Assembly (NCBI GenBank): GCA_013911415.1
Contig: JACETI010000010.1
Coordinates: 1 to 64,000 of the forward strand
Source of the DNA: Legionella sp.
GTDB taxonomy: Bacteria > Pseudomonadota > Gammaproteobacteria > Legionellales > Legionellaceae
Direction: 5' to 3'
DNA: 64,000 nucleotides
Of the stretch, positions 10,254 to 22,206 are shown piece by piece; the stretch's first letter is position 1; the number at the start of each line of letters is the position of its first letter. Below the pieces are notes generated by a model. It was not told the DNA's origin and ran no database searches. It saw only the letters and a list, made by a program, of their open reading frames with translations. Both the position numbers and the translations under genes were made by a program.

Positions 10254-13200
10254 TTGGCTAATCTCGAACCAATGAGAAAGCAGAAGCCTGCAATGAGTGA
10301 CTTGCTTGGACTCCTCAAACACCAGAACAGTCATGGCAATAATTACTCTCAGGGTGAAGGATTTGATGCGATTAAAATTGCACTCGCTTCCCCTGAATTA
10401 ATTCGATCTTGGTCTTATGGCGAAGTAAAAAAACCAGAGACAATTAATTATCGAACATTTAAACCAGAAAGAGATGGTTTATTTTGTGCTAAGATTTTTG
10501 GCCCTATTAAAGATTATGAGTGCTTATGTGGAAAATATAAGCGTTTAAAGCACCGTGGTGTGATTTGCGAAAAATGCGGTGTTGAACTTGCTTTGACAAA
10601 AGTTCGACGCGAGAGAATGGGGCATATTGAACTCGCAAGCCCTGTTGCACATATTTGGTTTTTAAAATCTTTGCCTTCACGTATAGGTTTGTTGCTAGAC
10701 ATGACTTTACGTGATATTGAGCGTGTTCTGTATTTTGAAGCGTTCGTTGTTGTTGATCCAGGCATGACACCATTAGAGCGTGGTCAATTATTAAATGATG
10801 AAGCTTATCTAGAGGCCATGGAAGAGTACGGTGATGAATTTGATGCCCGGATGGGCGCAGAAGCTATTCGCCATTTGCTAAGAGATGTTGATCTCGAGAA
10901 AGAAATCGCGTCATTAAGAGATGAATTACCGGTCACAAGCTCTGAAACCAAGATAAAAAAAATCAGTAAGCGACTGAAGCTCCTTGAAGCATTCTATGAA
11001 TCTGGTAATAAGCCGGAATGGATGATCATGGATGTCTTACCGGTATTACCTCCTGACCTCCGACCGCTAGTACCTTTAGATGGTGGACGCTTTGCCACAT
11101 CAGATCTCAATGATTTATATCGACGTGTTATTAATCGTAATAATCGTTTGAAGCGTCTACTTGATTTAAATGCACCTGATATCATTGTTCGTAATGAAAA
11201 GCGTATGTTGCAAGAAGCCGTAGATGCTTTATTAGACAATGGTCGAAGAGGTAGAGCAATCACTGGTACAAATAAACGTCCTCTTAAATCGCTTGCTGAT
11301 ATGATTAAAGGTAAGCAAGGACGTTTTAGACAAAATTTATTAGGAAAGCGAGTTGACTACTCTGGCCGTTCGGTAATTGTAGTCGGCCCGACTTTAAAGC
11401 TTCATCAGTGTGGCTTGCCTAAAAAGATGGCTTTAGAACTGTTTAAACCATTTATTTTTAGTAAATTAGAGTTTCGTGGATTAGCTACTACCATTAAAGC
11501 CGCAAAAAAAATGGTAGAACGAGAAGATCCCGTCGTATGGGATATTTTAGACGATGTTATCCGAGAACATCCTATTTTACTAAACCGTGCACCTACACTG
11601 CATCGCTTGGGTATTCAAGCATTCGAGCCTGTTTTGATTGAAGGAAAAGCGATTCAATTACATCCGCTTGTTTGTACAGCTTATAACGCAGACTTTGACG
11701 GTGACCAGATGGCAGTTCATGTGCCTTTGACACTTGAAGCCCAGTTAGAAGCCCGTGCATTGATGATGTCGACCAATAATATTTTATCCCCTGCAAACGG
11801 TGAACCGATTATTGTTCCTAGCCAAGACGTTGTTCTCGGACTGTATTACTTGACTCGAGAACGAGTAAACGGCAAGGGCGAAGGCAAAATTTTTGCAAGT
11901 CCTCAAGAAGCGCAAAATTTTTATGAAGCTGGATATCTTGATCTTCATAGCAAGATTAAGATTAGGATGAAAAAAGATAATAACGAAGGACATCACCTTG
12001 TAGAAACAACGGTTGGACGAGCAATATTATCAGATATTCTTCCAGATGGTATGTCATTTGATGTAATTAATAAAGCAATGACGAAAAAAGCAATTACACG
12101 TGTTATTGATACTTGTTACAGACGGTACGGTCTAAAGAACACAGTCGTATTTGCTGATCAACTCATGTATACCGGGTTCAAATATGCAACGCATGCAGGT
12201 GTTTCAATTGGTATTAATGATATGGAAGTTCCTGATGATAAATCAGATATCATTGATCAAGCTGATAATGAAGTGCGTGAAATAGAAGCACAATACCGTT
12301 CAGGGCTTGTCACCAATGGTGAGCGATATAACAAGGTCATTGATATCTGGTCTCGTACAAACGAAATGGTTGCCAAGTCAATGATGGCAAAGATCGCTAC
12401 TGAAGAGTGTATCGATCGTGAAGGGAATGTAACTCGTCAAGAATCATTCAATCCTATCTTTATGATGGCAGATTCTGGCGCGAGAGGTTCTGCCGCTCAG
12501 ATCAGACAGTTGGCAGGAATGAGGGGATTAATGGCTGCACCAGATGGTTCAATCATTGAAACACCTATCACTGCAAATTTCCGTGAAGGATTAAACGTCT
12601 TCCAATACTTCATTTCGACCCATGGTGCCCGTAAAGGGCTTGCCGATACGGCGTTAAAAACAGCTAACTCTGGTTATTTGACACGACGTTTAGTAGATGT
12701 TGCCCAAGATGTTGTGATTACCCAACTTGACTGCGGAACAGAGAAGGGAATATTGATGCAGCCTTTGATTGAAGGCGGTGACATTGTTGAACCTTTACAG
12801 GAAAGAGTATTAGGACGTGTTGTGGCAATGGATGTTTATATGCCACATCAAACAGATCCTGTTGTAGAAGCCGGCACTTTACTAGATGAAATGTGGGTTG
12901 AAAAATTAGAACGGTTTGGTGTTGATCAAATTCTAGTTCGATCACCAATTACTTGTGAGACGCGTTTTGGCCTTTGTGCTAAATGTTACGGCCGCGATTT
13001 AGCACGCGGACATTTAGTAAATAATGGAGAAGCCGTAGGAATTATAGCTGCACAATCCATTGGTGAACCTGGTACTCAGTTGACAATGAGAACGTTCCAT
13101 ATTGGAGGGGCAGCTTCTCGAGCAACGGCAGCTAATGATATCCAAATTAAGAACAATGGCTTAATAAGGCTTCATAATATAAAGACCGTTACAAATATTC

Positions 13201-14516
13201 ACGGTAATTTAGTTGCTGTTTCACGGTCGGGTGAAGTATCTATTGTTGATGATTTTGGACGTGAGAGAGAGCGTTACAAATTACCATACGGAGCTGTATT
13301 AAGTGTTTACGAAGGAGTAGCAGTAAGTGCAGGCCAGGTGATAGCCACATGGGATCCACATACTCACCCTGTAATTTCTGAAGTAACTGGTCGTCTAAAG
13401 TTTGTTGATTTGATTGAAGGTTTGACAATGAATCGACAAACCGATGAGTTAACCGGTTTAAGTAATATCGTTGTAACAGATGCCAAGCAACGTACTTTAG
13501 CAGGCAAAGATATGCGACCTATGGTCAAGTTGGTCTCTGAAGACGGCGAAGATATTTACTTGTTTGGTACAACGGTTCCAGCACAATACTATTTACCTGT
13601 AGACGCGATTATCAATTTTGAAGACGGTAACTTAGTAAATGTTGGTGACGTAATTGCCCGTATCCCCCAAGAGCGTTCTAAAACAAGAGATATTACCGGG
13701 GGTCTACCAAGAGTAGCCGATCTGTTTGAAGCGAGAAAACCGAAAGATGCTGCAGTCATGGCTGAAATTTCAGGTGTTGTTTCCTTTGGTAAAGAAACTA
13801 AAGGGAAGCGTCGTCTGATTATTACAGCAAGTGAAAATGAATTTCATGAAGAGCTTATTCCTAAATGGAGACATATTTCAGTTTTCGAAGGTGAGCATGT
13901 AGAGCGTGGTGAAGTTGTTGCTGACGGACCTTTTAATCCACATGATATCTTACGGCTCTTAGGTGTAGGTGCACTAGCAAATTATATAGTGAACGAAGTA
14001 CAAGACGTTTATCGATTACAAGGTGTAAAAATCAACGATAAACATATTGAAGTTATCGTTCGTCAGATGCTTAGAAAACGTATTATTACAGGTCCGGGAG
14101 ATTCTAAAATGCTCAACGGAGAGCAAATTGAAGAAAGTGTATTACTCCAGGAAAATGATACATTACGTGCCGAAAGCAAGCAGTTAATAGAAGGAACACC
14201 TATTTTACTTGGTATTACGAAAGCTTCTTTAGCAACAGAATCGTTTATTTCTGCTGCTTCGTTCCAAGAAACGACGCGTGTTCTAACGGAAGCCGCAGTG
14301 AGCGGTAAAATAGACGAATTAAGAGGCTTGAAGGAAAATGTCATGGTGGGTCGTCTGATACCAGCAGGTACAGGTTACGCCTATCACCAGAACCGAAAAG
14401 CGAAACGTTATAAAGCAGCAAATGATCAAACACATGTAGTCACAGCAAGTGATGTAGAACATGCTTTAAGTGAAGCTTTAAATGCAAGTGTTTCTGATCG
14501 TAAAAAGGACAATTAA
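10254..14516 (+). CDS. rpoC: DNA-directed RNA polymerase subunit beta'
   Basis: Catalytic beta' subunit, 1420 residues. It has the N-terminal zinc site ([13 protein letters not shown] then CEKC), the absolutely conserved [12 protein letters not shown] that holds the active-site magnesium, the second zinc site ([13 protein letters not shown]) and the C-terminal TGYAYHQNR. The start is taken as TTG at 10254 because TTGGAGGT lies six bases upstream; an in-frame ATG at 10272 lacks such spacing. A perfect ten-pair hairpin begins at the end of the gene. Confidence 0.97.
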   Translation: MANLEPMRKQKPAMSDLLGLLKHQNSHGNNYSQGEGFDAIKIALASPELIRSWSYGEVKKPETINYRTFKPERDGLFCAKIFGPIKDYECLCGKYKRLKHRGVICEKCGVELALTKVRRERMGHIELASPVAHIWFLKSLPSRIGLLLDMTLRDIERVLYFEAFVVVDPGMTPLERGQLLNDEAYLEAMEEYGDEFDARMGAEAIRHLLRDVDLEKEIASLRDELPVTSSETKIKKISKRLKLLEAFYESGNKPEWMIMDVLPVLPPDLRPLVPLDGGRFATSDLNDLYRRVINRNNRLKRLLDLNAPDIIVRNEKRMLQEAVDALLDNGRRGRAITGTNKRPLKSLADMIKGKQGRFRQNLLGKRVDYSGRSVIVVGPTLKLHQCGLPKKMALELFKPFIFSKLEFRGLATTIKAAKKMVEREDPVVWDILDDVIREHPILLNRAPTLHRLGIQAFEPVLIEGKAIQLHPLVCTAYNADFDGDQMAVHVPLTLEAQLEARALMMSTNNILSPANGEPIIVPSQDVVLGLYYLTRERVNGKGEGKIFASPQEAQNFYEAGYLDLHSKIKIRMKKDNNEGHHLVETTVGRAILSDILPDGMSFDVINKAMTKKAITRVIDTCYRRYGLKNTVVFADQLMYTGFKYATHAGVSIGINDMEVPDDKSDIIDQADNEVREIEAQYRSGLVTNGERYNKVIDIWSRTNEMVAKSMMAKIATEECIDREGNVTRQESFNPIFMMADSGARGSAAQIRQLAGMRGLMAAPDGSIIETPITANFREGLNVFQYFISTHGARKGLADTALKTANSGYLTRRLVDVAQDVVITQLDCGTEKGILMQPLIEGGDIVEPLQERVLGRVVAMDVYMPHQTDPVVEAGTLLDEMWVEKLERFGVDQILVRSPITCETRFGLCAKCYGRDLARGHLVNNGEAVGIIAAQSIGEPGTQLTMRTFHIGGAASRATAANDIQIKNNGLIRLHNIKTVTNIHGNLVAVSRSGEVSIVDDFGRERERYKLPYGAVLSVYEGVAVSAGQVIATWDPHTHPVISEVTGRLKFVDLIEGLTMNRQTDELTGLSNIVVTDAKQRTLAGKDMRPMVKLVSEDGEDIYLFGTTVPAQYYLPVDAIINFEDGNLVNVGDVIARIPQERSKTRDITGGLPRVADLFEARKPKDAAVMAEISGVVSFGKETKGKRRLIITASENEFHEELIPKWRHISVFEGEHVERGEVVADGPFNPHDILRLLGVGALANYIVNEVQDVYRLQGVKINDKHIEVIVRQMLRKRIITGPGDSKMLNGEQIEESVLLQENDTLRAESKQLIEGTPILLGITKASLATESFISAASFQETTRVLTEAAVSGKIDELRGLKENVMVGRLIPAGTGYAYHQNRKAKRYKAANDQTHVVTASDVEHALSEALNASVSDRKKDN

Positions 14517-14542
14517 TAGCTTGTTTTTAACGACAAGCTATT
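14515..14542. terminator. perfect hairpin at the end of rpoC
   Basis: AATAGCTTGT (14515-14524) and ACAAGCTATT (14533-14542) are exact inverted repeats around an eight-base loop, overlapping the rpoC stop codon. No U-tract follows, so it may be an RNA end-processing or stabilising structure rather than a classic terminator. Confidence 0.4.
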
Positions 14543-14941
14543 GTAGATTACACGGGTACTGCAAAATATAGTCTGTTATTGCTACGCTTTCCAAAAGCTA
14601 CCCTGCTTGAATTGTCATAATAAGCAAGTAGGGTAGACATGTGTACATTCAGCAAATATTGATTGCTCGCACTTAATTTATCGCGTGAATCGTTATTTTT
14701 TGTCATAAATCACTTGCTTTCGCAGGAGGATATGAGGCAAAATTAACACCCGCAGCAGTGCTATAGTCTACAAGCTAAAAAGATGTGTTGTGAGTAAAAG
14801 AAGTAGGCTATTTTACTTTCTTAACATAAGCGTTCATTTGTGCAAAATGTTCCTTTTGTTTTATTGCATGAAAAAAAAATAATAAGCATTAAGTAATTTA
14901 CCAGAATATACAAAAACCTTAGGTATTGGAGTTAAGAATTA
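14517..14941. other. rpoC-rpsL intergenic region (425 bp)
   Basis: No protein gene is supported. Two hairpins lie in its left half (14515-14542 and 14598-14636). Farther right are AT-rich sequences in which the promoter of the str operon probably lies, but I cannot assign convincing -35/-10 boxes. AGGAGGATATG at 14724-14734 looks like a ribosome binding site with a start codon, but the frame stops after four codons. Confidence 0.6.
14598..14636. repeat. second inverted repeat downstream of rpoC
   Basis: CTACCC (14598-14603) pairs with GGGTAG (14631-14636), extended inward by GCTT/AAGC pairs. No T-run follows. It could cooperate with the preceding hairpin to end or process the rpoBC message. 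Confidence 0.35.
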
Positions 14942-15322
14942 ATGGCTACAATTAACCAGCTTGTCAGAAAATCGCGAGTTTCAGCGAAAAAGCAAAGTAA
15001 TGTTCCCGCATTAAATGCTTGTCCTCAAAGAAGAGGCGTATGTACACGCGTCTATACAACCACACCAAAAAAGCCAAACTCAGCTATGCGTAAAGTAGCT
15101 CGTGTGCGTCTGACGAATGGTTTTGAAGTGACCAGTTACATCGGCGGTGAAGGACACAATCTTCAGGAACACTCCGTTGTGCTAATTCGAGGTGGAAGAG
15201 TTAAGGACTTACCAGGTGTGCGATATCATATTGTTCGCGGCAGTCTAGATACGTCAGGCGTTAACAACCGTAGACAGGGTCGCTCTAAATATGGTGCAAA
15301 AAAGCCCAAAGATAAGAAATAA
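14942..15322 (+). CDS. rpsL: 30S ribosomal protein S12
   Basis: S12 sits at the decoding centre. The 126-residue product has [11 protein letters not shown] with the Lys that confers streptomycin sensitivity, and KDLPGVRYH containing the Asp that is methylthiolated in many bacteria. The ATG is preceded by TTGGAG. It opens the str operon (rpsL-rpsG-fusA-tufA). Confidence 0.97.
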   Translation: MATINQLVRKSRVSAKKQSNVPALNACPQRRGVCTRVYTTTPKKPNSAMRKVARVRLTNGFEVTSYIGGEGHNLQEHSVVLIRGGRVKDLPGVRYHIVRGSLDTSGVNNRRQGRSKYGAKKPKDKK

Positions 15323-15340
15323 TCAGATCAGGAATTAGCT

Positions 15341-15865
15341 ATGCCGAGAAGAAGAGAAGTTCCAAAACGAGAGATCCTTCCAGATCCTAAGTACCACAGT
15401 GAATTACTTGCTAAATTTATTAACGTACTCATGATAGGTGGTAAAAAATCTACTGCTGAAAAAATTATTTATGACGCATTAGAACACTTACATGGCAGAG
15501 TTAAAAAATCAAAAAAGCACGATGAAAGTGATTCTGATTCCGGTGCTAGTTCGTCTAGTAGCTTGCTCCGTTATTTTGAACAAGCGTTGCATAATGTTTG
15601 TCCCACGGTAGAAGTAAGATCTCGTCGAGTAGGTGGTGCTACTTACCAAGTACCAATGGAAGTACGTACCGATAGAGGTATTGCTCTTGGTATGCGTTGG
15701 ATTATTCAAGCTGCTCGTTCTCGAGGTGAAAAAGGAATGATGCTAAGGTTAGCCGGTGAATTACTTGATGCTTTCGAAAATAAAGGATCGGCTGTGAAAA
15801 AACGTGAAGATACGCATAAGATGGCGAAAGCAAACCAAGCTTTTGCTCACTTTAGGTGGAATTAA
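15341..15865 (+). CDS. rpsG: 30S ribosomal protein S7 with a serine/acidic insertion
   Basis: S7 nucleates 30S head assembly and contacts E-site tRNA. The 174-residue product has the usual start ([16 protein letters not shown]) and end ([11 protein letters not shown]), but is about 18 residues longer than the common 156. The extra segment lies at about residues 56-75, after HGRVKKSKK, and is very hydrophilic (DESDSDSG then a run of Ser). The flanking helices align normally with E. coli S7, so this is an in-frame insertion in a loop, not a frameshift. Confidence 0.96.
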   Translation: MPRRREVPKREILPDPKYHSELLAKFINVLMIGGKKSTAEKIIYDALEHLHGRVKKSKKHDESDSDSGASSSSSLLRYFEQALHNVCPTVEVRSRRVGGATYQVPMEVRTDRGIALGMRWIIQAARSRGEKGMMLRLAGELLDAFENKGSAVKKREDTHKMAKANQAFAHFRWN

Positions 15866-15880
15866 TAAGCGAGGTTTGAT

Positions 15881-17971
15881 GTGTCTACGCCATTAGAACA
15901 ATATAGAAATATTGGCATCGCAGCCCACGTTGATGCAGGAAAAACAACAACAACCGAGCGCGTTTTATTCTACACCGGCATGTCCCATAAAATGGGAGAG
16001 GTGCACGAAGGCGCTGCAACGATGGATTGGATGGTGCAAGAGCAGGAGCGTGGAATTACAATCACTTCTGCTGCAACAACTTGCTACTGGTCAGGTATGG
16101 ATAAAGATTATCCAAAGCATCGGATAAATATCATCGACACCCCTGGTCACGTAGACTTTATGATCGAGGTAGAAAGATCTCTCCGAGTTTTAGACGGTGC
16201 AGTTGTTGTTTTCGATTCAGTATCAGGCGTAGAACCGCAGTCAGAAACCGTTTGGCGTCAAGCTGATAAATATGGTGTTCCCCGTGTTGTTTTCGTAAAT
16301 AAAATGGATCGGATGGGGGCAAATTTTTTGCGGGTTGTGGATCAAATTAAATTAAGATTAGGTTCTAATCCAGTTGTCTTACAATTGCCTATTGGTGCAG
16401 AAGATGCTTTTGTTGGTGTAATCGACCTTATTAAAATGAAAGCGATACATTGGGATGAAGACTCCAAAGGTATGTCATTTGAGTATCGTGACATACCAGA
16501 AGAAATGAAAGCCCAATGTGAAGATTACAGAGGTAAGCTTGTTGAAGCTGCAGCTGAGGCATCAGAAGAATTAACTGAAAAGTATTTGGAAGGGGATGTT
16601 TTTTCCGAGCAAGAAATTAAAAATGCTTTGCGTAAATTAACAATCTCTAATAAAATTGTGCCAGTTTTTTGCGGGTCTGCTTTTAAAAATAAAGGTGTCC
16701 AGGCAGTTCTAGATGGTGTTATAGATTATCTGCCATCACCTGTTGATATTCCTGATATTTCCGGGCTCGATGAGCACGATGAAGAGACTCACCGAAAAAC
16801 AGCATATGATGCGCCCTTTTCTGCGCTCGCATTTAAAATTGCTACGGATCCTTTTGTAGGAACATTGACTTATTTTCGAACCTACTCAGGCGTTTTAAAA
16901 AGTGGTGACACAATTTACAACCCAGTAAAAGGTAAAAAAGAACGTATCGGCCGTTTGTTGCAGATGCATGCGAATTCTCGAGAAGAAATTAAAGAAGTTA
17001 AAGCAGGGGATATCGCAGCAGCTGTAGGTTTAAAGACAGTAACAACCGGGGATACCCTCTGTGATCTGAATAAAATTATTACGCTTGAACGTATGGATTT
17101 TCCAGATCCCGTTATAGCAGTAGCGGTTGAGCCGAAGACTAAGGCAGACCAAGAAAAAATGTCGATTGCTTTAGGTAAATTAGCTCAAGAAGATCCTTCC
17201 TTCCGTGTGCATACTGATGAAGAGTCTGGACAAACAATTATCCAAGGTATGGGTGAACTCCACTTGGAAATTATTGTCGATAGAATGAAACGTGAATTTA
17301 ATGTGGAAGCTAATGTTGGTAAGCCACAAGTAGCGTATCGCGAAACAATTAGAAATGCTGTTGAACAAGAAGGGAAATTTATTCGACAGTCAGGTGGGCG
17401 TGGCCAATATGGACATGTTTGGTTGAAAATTGAGCCCCAACCCTCAGGTACAGGCTATGAATTTATCAATGCCATTGTGGGTGGTGTTATTCCTAAAGAA
17501 TATATTCCTGCAGTTGATAAAGGGATTCAAGAACAACTTCAGAATGGTATCGTTGCCGGATATCCGGTTGTGGATGTGAAAGTAACCTTGTTTGATGGAT
17601 CGTTTCACGAAGTAGACTCGAGTGAAATGGCATTTAAAATTGCTGGATCACAATGTTTTAAACAAGGTGCTCTAAAAGCAAAACCCGTTTTACTTGAGCC
17701 TATTATGCAGGTTGAAGTTGTGACCCCAGAAGAGTATATGGGTGATGTTATGGGTGACTTAAATCGCAGAAGAGGTATGGTTCAAGGCATGGAAGACTCT
17801 CCAGCAGGAAAAATTATTCGTGCAGAAGTCCCATTAGCTGAAATGTTTGGGTACGCTACAGACCTACGCTCAGCTACGCAAGGTCGTGCAACTTATACTA
17901 TGGAATTCTCTAGATATATGGAAGCCCCTGCAAATATTGCTGAAACGATTATTAAAAAACAATCAAACTAA
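15881..17971 (+). CDS. fusA: elongation factor G
   Basis: Translocase GTPase, 696 residues, the normal length. G-domain motifs are [21 protein letters not shown] and NKMDR; the [11 protein letters not shown] switch I region is present; and domain IV carries [10 protein letters not shown]. It starts at GTG about 8 bases after AGCGAGG. It lies between rpsG and tufA in the standard str order. Confidence 0.97.
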   Translation: MSTPLEQYRNIGIAAHVDAGKTTTTERVLFYTGMSHKMGEVHEGAATMDWMVQEQERGITITSAATTCYWSGMDKDYPKHRINIIDTPGHVDFMIEVERSLRVLDGAVVVFDSVSGVEPQSETVWRQADKYGVPRVVFVNKMDRMGANFLRVVDQIKLRLGSNPVVLQLPIGAEDAFVGVIDLIKMKAIHWDEDSKGMSFEYRDIPEEMKAQCEDYRGKLVEAAAEASEELTEKYLEGDVFSEQEIKNALRKLTISNKIVPVFCGSAFKNKGVQAVLDGVIDYLPSPVDIPDISGLDEHDEETHRKTAYDAPFSALAFKIATDPFVGTLTYFRTYSGVLKSGDTIYNPVKGKKERIGRLLQMHANSREEIKEVKAGDIAAAVGLKTVTTGDTLCDLNKIITLERMDFPDPVIAVAVEPKTKADQEKMSIALGKLAQEDPSFRVHTDEESGQTIIQGMGELHLEIIVDRMKREFNVEANVGKPQVAYRETIRNAVEQEGKFIRQSGGRGQYGHVWLKIEPQPSGTGYEFINAIVGGVIPKEYIPAVDKGIQEQLQNGIVAGYPVVDVKVTLFDGSFHEVDSSEMAFKIAGSQCFKQGALKAKPVLLEPIMQVEVVTPEEYMGDVMGDLNRRRGMVQGMEDSPAGKIIRAEVPLAEMFGYATDLRSATQGRATYTMEFSRYMEAPANIAETIIKKQSN

Positions 17972-17983
17972 GAGGTATTAAAC

Positions 17984-19174
17984 ATGGCAAAGGAAAAGTT
18001 TGAGCGAAATAAACCACACGTTAATGTGGGAACAATAGGTCATGTTGATCATGGTAAGACGACCCTAACAGCTGCGATTACAAAAGTAATGGCAGAAAAG
18101 CACGGCGGGGAAGTAAAAGCGTACGATCAAATTGATAAAGCGCCTGAAGAAAGAGCGCGAGGTATTACGATTTCAACTGCGCACGTAGAATATGAATCGG
18201 ATACAAGACACTACGCACACGTTGATTGTCCAGGGCACGCGGACTACGTGAAGAACATGATCACAGGTGCTGCACAGATGGACGGCGCTATTTTAGTGGT
18301 CTCTGCAGCCGATGGTCCAATGCCTCAAACAAGGGAACATATCTTACTTGCACGTCAAGTAGGTGTACCCTACATTGTCGTGTACTTAAATAAAGCAGAC
18401 ATGGTTGATGATGCTGAGCTCATTGAACTGGTTGAGATGGAAGTGCGAGAGCTACTCAGTAAGTATGATTTTCCTGGTGATGATATACCAGTAATCGTAG
18501 GTTCCGCATTAAAAGCATTAGAAGGCGACAGCAGTGATATTGGTGTTGCGTCCATCGAAAAATTAGTAGATGCAATGGATACGTTCATCAAAGAACCGGT
18601 CCGAAATGTAGATAAAAGTTTCTTAATGCCTATCGAAGATGTGTTCTCGATTTCAGGTCGAGGAACAGTAGTGACTGGCCGTGTTGAATGCGGGATTGTC
18701 AAAGTTGGTGAAGAAGTTGAGATTGTGGGTATCCATGACACGCAAAAAACCACATGCACCGGCGTTGAAATGTTTAGAAAACTGCTGGATGAAGGTCGAG
18801 CAGGTGATAACGTAGGTATTCTGTTAAGAGGCACGAAACGAGAAGAAGTTGAACGTGGGCAAGTATTGGCTAAGCCAGGTACGATTAAGCCTCACACGAA
18901 GTTTGAAGCAGAAGTGTATGTGTTATCGAAAGAAGAGGGTGGAAGACATACCCCATTTTTTGATGGCTACCGTCCGCAGTTTTATTTTAGAACCACAGAC
19001 GTAACAGGGTCCTGCCAATTGCAAGAGGGCGTGGAAATGGTTATGCCGGGTGATAACGTACGGATGGTGGTTAATTTACATGCGCCGATTGCGATGGATG
19101 AAGGCTTACGATTTGCTATCCGAGAAGGTGGCCGTACTGTAGGCGCCGGCGTTGTTTCTAAAATTGTTGAGTGA
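17984..19174 (+). CDS. tufA: elongation factor Tu, copy A
   Basis: Second EF-Tu gene, 396 residues, in the str operon, 12 bases after fusA with AGAGG before the ATG. Compared by eye with tufB, the DNA is the same except for single changes near the 5' end (for example GCG-AAT versus GCG-CAAT), two in the middle to late part, and a cluster in the last 13 bases including TGA instead of TAA. The only protein difference is Val395. The divergent tip marks the limit of a conversion tract. Confidence 0.98.
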   Translation: MAKEKFERNKPHVNVGTIGHVDHGKTTLTAAITKVMAEKHGGEVKAYDQIDKAPEERARGITISTAHVEYESDTRHYAHVDCPGHADYVKNMITGAAQMDGAILVVSAADGPMPQTREHILLARQVGVPYIVVYLNKADMVDDAELIELVEMEVRELLSKYDFPGDDIPVIVGSALKALEGDSSDIGVASIEKLVDAMDTFIKEPVRNVDKSFLMPIEDVFSISGRGTVVTGRVECGIVKVGEEVEIVGIHDTQKTTCTGVEMFRKLLDEGRAGDNVGILLRGTKREEVERGQVLAKPGTIKPHTKFEAEVYVLSKEEGGRHTPFFDGYRPQFYFRTTDVTGSCQLQEGVEMVMPGDNVRMVVNLHAPIAMDEGLRFAIREGGRTVGAGVVSKIVE

Positions 19175-19179
19175 AGATC

Positions 19180-19500
19180 ATGAGTAATAATCAAAATATT
19201 AAAATACGCCTTAAATCATTTGATCATCGACTGATTGATACTTCTATTCGTGAAATTGTAGAAACTGCGAAGCGTACAGGTGCACAATTGCGTGGACCTA
19301 TACCACTGCCTACAAAAAAAGAGAAATTTACAGTATTAATTTCACCACACGTTAATAAAGATGCAAGGGATCAATATGAGTTGCGCACGCACAAGCGCCT
19401 CGTTATCATTGTTCACCCCACCGAGAAAACGGTAGATGCATTGATGAGGCTGGATTTAGCGGCTGGTGTTGATGTGCAAATTAGCCTTGATGATGAGTAA
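19180..19500 (+). CDS. rpsJ: 30S ribosomal protein S10
   Basis: S10 is a head protein and the ribosome-side partner of NusG. The 106-residue product has [14 protein letters not shown] and [12 protein letters not shown], as in E. coli. ATG at 19180 gives the family's usual N terminus; a GTG nine bases earlier would overlap tufA and add four residues. Only five bases lie between tufA and this start, so the S10 operon has no leader of its own and continues the str transcript. Confidence 0.96.
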   Translation: MSNNQNIKIRLKSFDHRLIDTSIREIVETAKRTGAQLRGPIPLPTKKEKFTVLISPHVNKDARDQYELRTHKRLVIIVHPTEKTVDALMRLDLAAGVDVQISLDDE

Positions 19501-19513
19501 CGGGGATAACATG

Positions 19514-20158
19514 ATGATTGGGTTATTAGGCCGTAAGTTGGGTATGACGCGTGTATTTACTGAGGAAGGTATATCTATTCCTGTATCAGTAGTCGAAGTT
19601 GCACCTAATCGAGTGTCGCAAATAAAAACTGAAGAAATTGATGGGTACACTGCCATTCAGTTAACAGGAGGCGCCAAAAAAGCGAATCGTGTTAATAAAC
19701 CTTTAACAGGTCACTTTGCAAAAGCGCAAATAGATGCTGGAGATATAGTTGCCGAATTTCGTGTGGATGATCTAAAAGAAACAAGTATCGGCCAAATTAT
19801 TGCAATCGACGAAGTGTTTACAGAAGGCCAATGGTTAGATGTTGTTGGCACCTCCAAAGGTAAAGGCTTTGCAGGTACAGTAAAGCGTCATAATTTTAGA
19901 ACACAAGATGCAACTCATGGTAATTCACGTTCACACCGAGTGCCAGGCTCTATTGGGCAAAATCAAACCCCAGGCCGTGTTTTTAAAGGTAAAAAAATGG
20001 CAGGGCATTTAGGAAACGTTCAATGTACAGTGCAAAATCTCAAACTTGTACGTATAGATAAAGAACGTAATTTGTTGCTTATAGAAGGTGCTATTCCTGG
20101 TTGTCCTGGAGCAAAAATCACGGTAAAACCGGCTGTTAAGAAGAAAGAGGCGAAATGA
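19514..20158 (+). CDS. rplC: 50S ribosomal protein L3
   Basis: L3 is an early 50S assembly protein reaching the peptidyl transferase centre. The start [13 protein letters not shown] is diagnostic; the second of two adjacent ATGs is preferred because GGGGA lies seven bases upstream, and longer frames to the left lack support. [12 protein letters not shown] holds the Gln methylated by PrmB in many gammaproteobacteria. It overlaps rplD by ATGATG. Confidence 0.95.
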   Translation: MIGLLGRKLGMTRVFTEEGISIPVSVVEVAPNRVSQIKTEEIDGYTAIQLTGGAKKANRVNKPLTGHFAKAQIDAGDIVAEFRVDDLKETSIGQIIAIDEVFTEGQWLDVVGTSKGKGFAGTVKRHNFRTQDATHGNSRSHRVPGSIGQNQTPGRVFKGKKMAGHLGNVQCTVQNLKLVRIDKERNLLLIEGAIPGCPGAKITVKPAVKKKEAK

Positions 20159-20763
20159 TGGAGATAACTACCAAAGATGATATGACAACTTTGCATCTTA
20201 ATCCGCAAATTTTTTCTTGTGACTACAGAGAAGGGTTAATACACCAAGCTGTCGTTCAATTCATGAACAATGCTCGCAGTGGAAACAGTGCGCAAAAAAC
20301 AAGAGCTGAAGTTCGTGGTGGCGGCAAAAAGCCATGGAAGCAAAAAGGCACAGGTAGAGCACGTGCAGGTACCATCAGAAGTCCTATTTGGCGTGCGGGT
20401 GGTGTTACGTTCGCCTCTAAGAAGCGTGACTACCAGCAAAAAATAAATAAAAAAATGTATAAGTATGCTTTGCGTTCTTTAGTTTCTGAATTACATAGAC
20501 AAGGCAACCTGACGATTGTCAGTAAATTTGAGTGTGATTCGCATAAGACTAAAGATTTTTTAAAACAAATGGAAACGTTAAAGTTTAATTCAGCATTGAT
20601 AGTTATGGACTATGTTGGAGAAAACGAGTATCTCGCAACTCGTAATCTGTACCATTTTGATGTCTGTGATGTGGAAGCCATTGATCCATTAAGACTCCTG
20701 CAATTTGAACACGTTTTAATCACTAAAGAAGCTATACAGCATTTAGAGGAGCGATTACAATGA
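20158..20763 (+). CDS. rplD: 50S ribosomal protein L4
   Basis: L4 lines the peptide exit tunnel and in E. coli represses the S10 operon. About 201 residues; [18 protein letters not shown] and SPIWRAGGV are the tunnel-loop signatures. Two consecutive ATGs occur at 20155 and 20158; AGAGG lies seven bases from the second. The start overlaps the rplC stop. The rpsJ leader that L4 binds in E. coli has no room here, so such regulation is doubtful. Confidence 0.95.
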   Translation: MEITTKDDMTTLHLNPQIFSCDYREGLIHQAVVQFMNNARSGNSAQKTRAEVRGGGKKPWKQKGTGRARAGTIRSPIWRAGGVTFASKKRDYQQKINKKMYKYALRSLVSELHRQGNLTIVSKFECDSHKTKDFLKQMETLKFNSALIVMDYVGENEYLATRNLYHFDVCDVEAIDPLRLLQFEHVLITKEAIQHLEERLQ

Positions 20764-21059
20764 AGACCGAAAGACTGTTGACGGTCTTGTTAGGCCCACA
20801 TGTCTCAGAAAAATCTACAGTAATGTCAGATAAATTTAGACAATATACATTTAAAGTACTGAGAACAGCAACAAAGCTAGAAATCAAAAGTGCAGTTGAA
20901 CAACTGTTTAAGGTAAAAGTACGTGATGTTTCTGTTATGAATGTTAAAGGTAAAAAGAAACGCTTTAAACAATCTACCGGTGTAAGGAAAGATTGGAAAA
21001 AAGCTTTTGTTTCATTACAACATGATTCATCTGACATTGATTTTACAGTGAATGAGTAA
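20760..21059 (+). CDS. rplW: 50S ribosomal protein L23
   Basis: L23 surrounds the tunnel exit and docks trigger factor and SRP. The 99-residue product begins with the characteristic [16 protein letters not shown] and contains the basic [10 protein letters not shown] loop. It overlaps rplD by four bases (ATGA), implying translational coupling; AGAGGAG precedes the ATG. Confidence 0.95.
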   Translation: MKTERLLTVLLGPHVSEKSTVMSDKFRQYTFKVLRTATKLEIKSAVEQLFKVKVRDVSVMNVKGKKKRFKQSTGVRKDWKKAFVSLQHDSSDIDFTVNE

Positions 21060-21070
21060 GGTAGGTTAAT

Positions 21071-21898
21071 ATGGCATTAATCCGATCCAAGCCAACTTCG
21101 CCTGGGAAAAGAGGTGAAATTCGAGTTGCGCGAGATGGCATTTATAAAGGAAAACCCTACGCTGGGTTGCTCGAGAAAATAAATAAAACGGGTGGTCGAA
21201 ATAACCAAGGTCGAATTACTGTTCGCCACATTGGTGGTGGTACAAGAGCAAGATATCGACTGGTTGACTTCAAAAGACTCAAGGATGGTATCGCAGCTAA
21301 AGTAGAACGATTAGAGTATGATCCAAATCGCTCTGCATTTATTGCATTAGTACTTTACCAAGATGGCGAAAGACGCTATATTATTGCACCTGCAGGATTA
21401 AGAGTAGGTGATTCAGTTGTCAGCGGTGACGAAGCATCTATTAGTACAGGTAATTGCTTACCCCTGAGGAATATACCTTTAGGTACTACTATTCACTGTG
21501 TGGAGTTAAAGCCAGGAAAGGGTGCTCAGCTCCTTAGAAGTGCTGGTTGCAGTGGTCAATTAGTTGCTAAAGAAGGTAACTACGTTACCTTAAAGTTACG
21601 CTCTGGAGAAATGCGTAAAGTCTTAAGTAGATGCAGAGCTGTGATTGGTGAAGTAAGCAACAGTGAGCATAACTTAAGAGCATTAGGAAAAGCAGGTGCT
21701 AAACGTTGGCGGGGTATCAGACCGACAGTCCGCGGAGTAGCGATGAACCCTGTTGACCATCCACACGGTGGTGGTGAAGGTAGAACATCTGGTGGTCGTC
21801 ACCCAGTTACACCTTGGGGTGTTCCAACCAAAGGTTATAAAACGCGTAAAAACAAGCGTACTAATCAGTTCATAGTGAAGCGACGCAAGAAAAAGTAA
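21071..21898 (+). CDS. rplB: 50S ribosomal protein L2
   Basis: L2 is needed for subunit joining and peptidyl transfer. The 275-residue product is full length, with [12 protein letters not shown] near the N terminus and the C-terminal [14 protein letters not shown] that contains the key His. It follows rplW by 11 bases. Confidence 0.97.
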   Translation: MALIRSKPTSPGKRGEIRVARDGIYKGKPYAGLLEKINKTGGRNNQGRITVRHIGGGTRARYRLVDFKRLKDGIAAKVERLEYDPNRSAFIALVLYQDGERRYIIAPAGLRVGDSVVSGDEASISTGNCLPLRNIPLGTTIHCVELKPGKGAQLLRSAGCSGQLVAKEGNYVTLKLRSGEMRKVLSRCRAVIGEVSNSEHNLRALGKAGAKRWRGIRPTVRGVAMNPVDHPHGGGEGRTSGGRHPVTPWGVPTKGYKTRKNKRTNQFIVKRRKKK

Positions 21899-21918
21899 TT
21901 AACTAAGAGGATATCAAT

Positions 21919-22197
21919 GTGGCACGTTCGGTTAAAAAAGGGCCTTTCGTCGATAGTCACCTGCTAAAAAAGGTGTATGCAGCGATTGAAATGAAGTTAA
22001 AAAAGCCTATAAAAACGTGGTCTAGACGCTCGACTATTGTTCCTGACATGATTAACTTAACTATCGCAGTTCATAACGGAAAAGATCATGTTCCTGTCTA
22101 TATTACAGAAAATATGGTAGGACATAAGCTGGGTGAATTTTCCATCACTCGCTTGTTTAAAGGTCATTCCGGTGATCGTAAAGCTAAGTCGAAGTAA
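21919..22197 (+). CDS. rpsS: 30S ribosomal protein S19
   Basis: Head protein bound to S13. The 92-residue product starts at GTG with [11 protein letters not shown] and ends with [12 protein letters not shown], both family signatures. AGAGGAT lies upstream. Normal length and position between rplB and rplV. Confidence 0.96.
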   Translation: MARSVKKGPFVDSHLLKKVYAAIEMKLKKPIKTWSRRSTIVPDMINLTIAVHNGKDHVPVYITENMVGHKLGEFSITRLFKGHSGDRKAKSK

Positions 22198-22206
22198 GGG
22201 GTAGCA

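Noticed and set aside
14732-14746. AGGAGGAT-ATG followed by a four-codon frame in the rpoC-rpsL gap
   Set aside because: The spacing of the ribosome binding site to ATG is too short and the frame too tiny to call a leader peptide; no attenuator structure follows clearly.
20020-20208. Short minus frame at the rplC/rplD junction
   Set aside because: Lies inside well-supported genes; no homology recognised.
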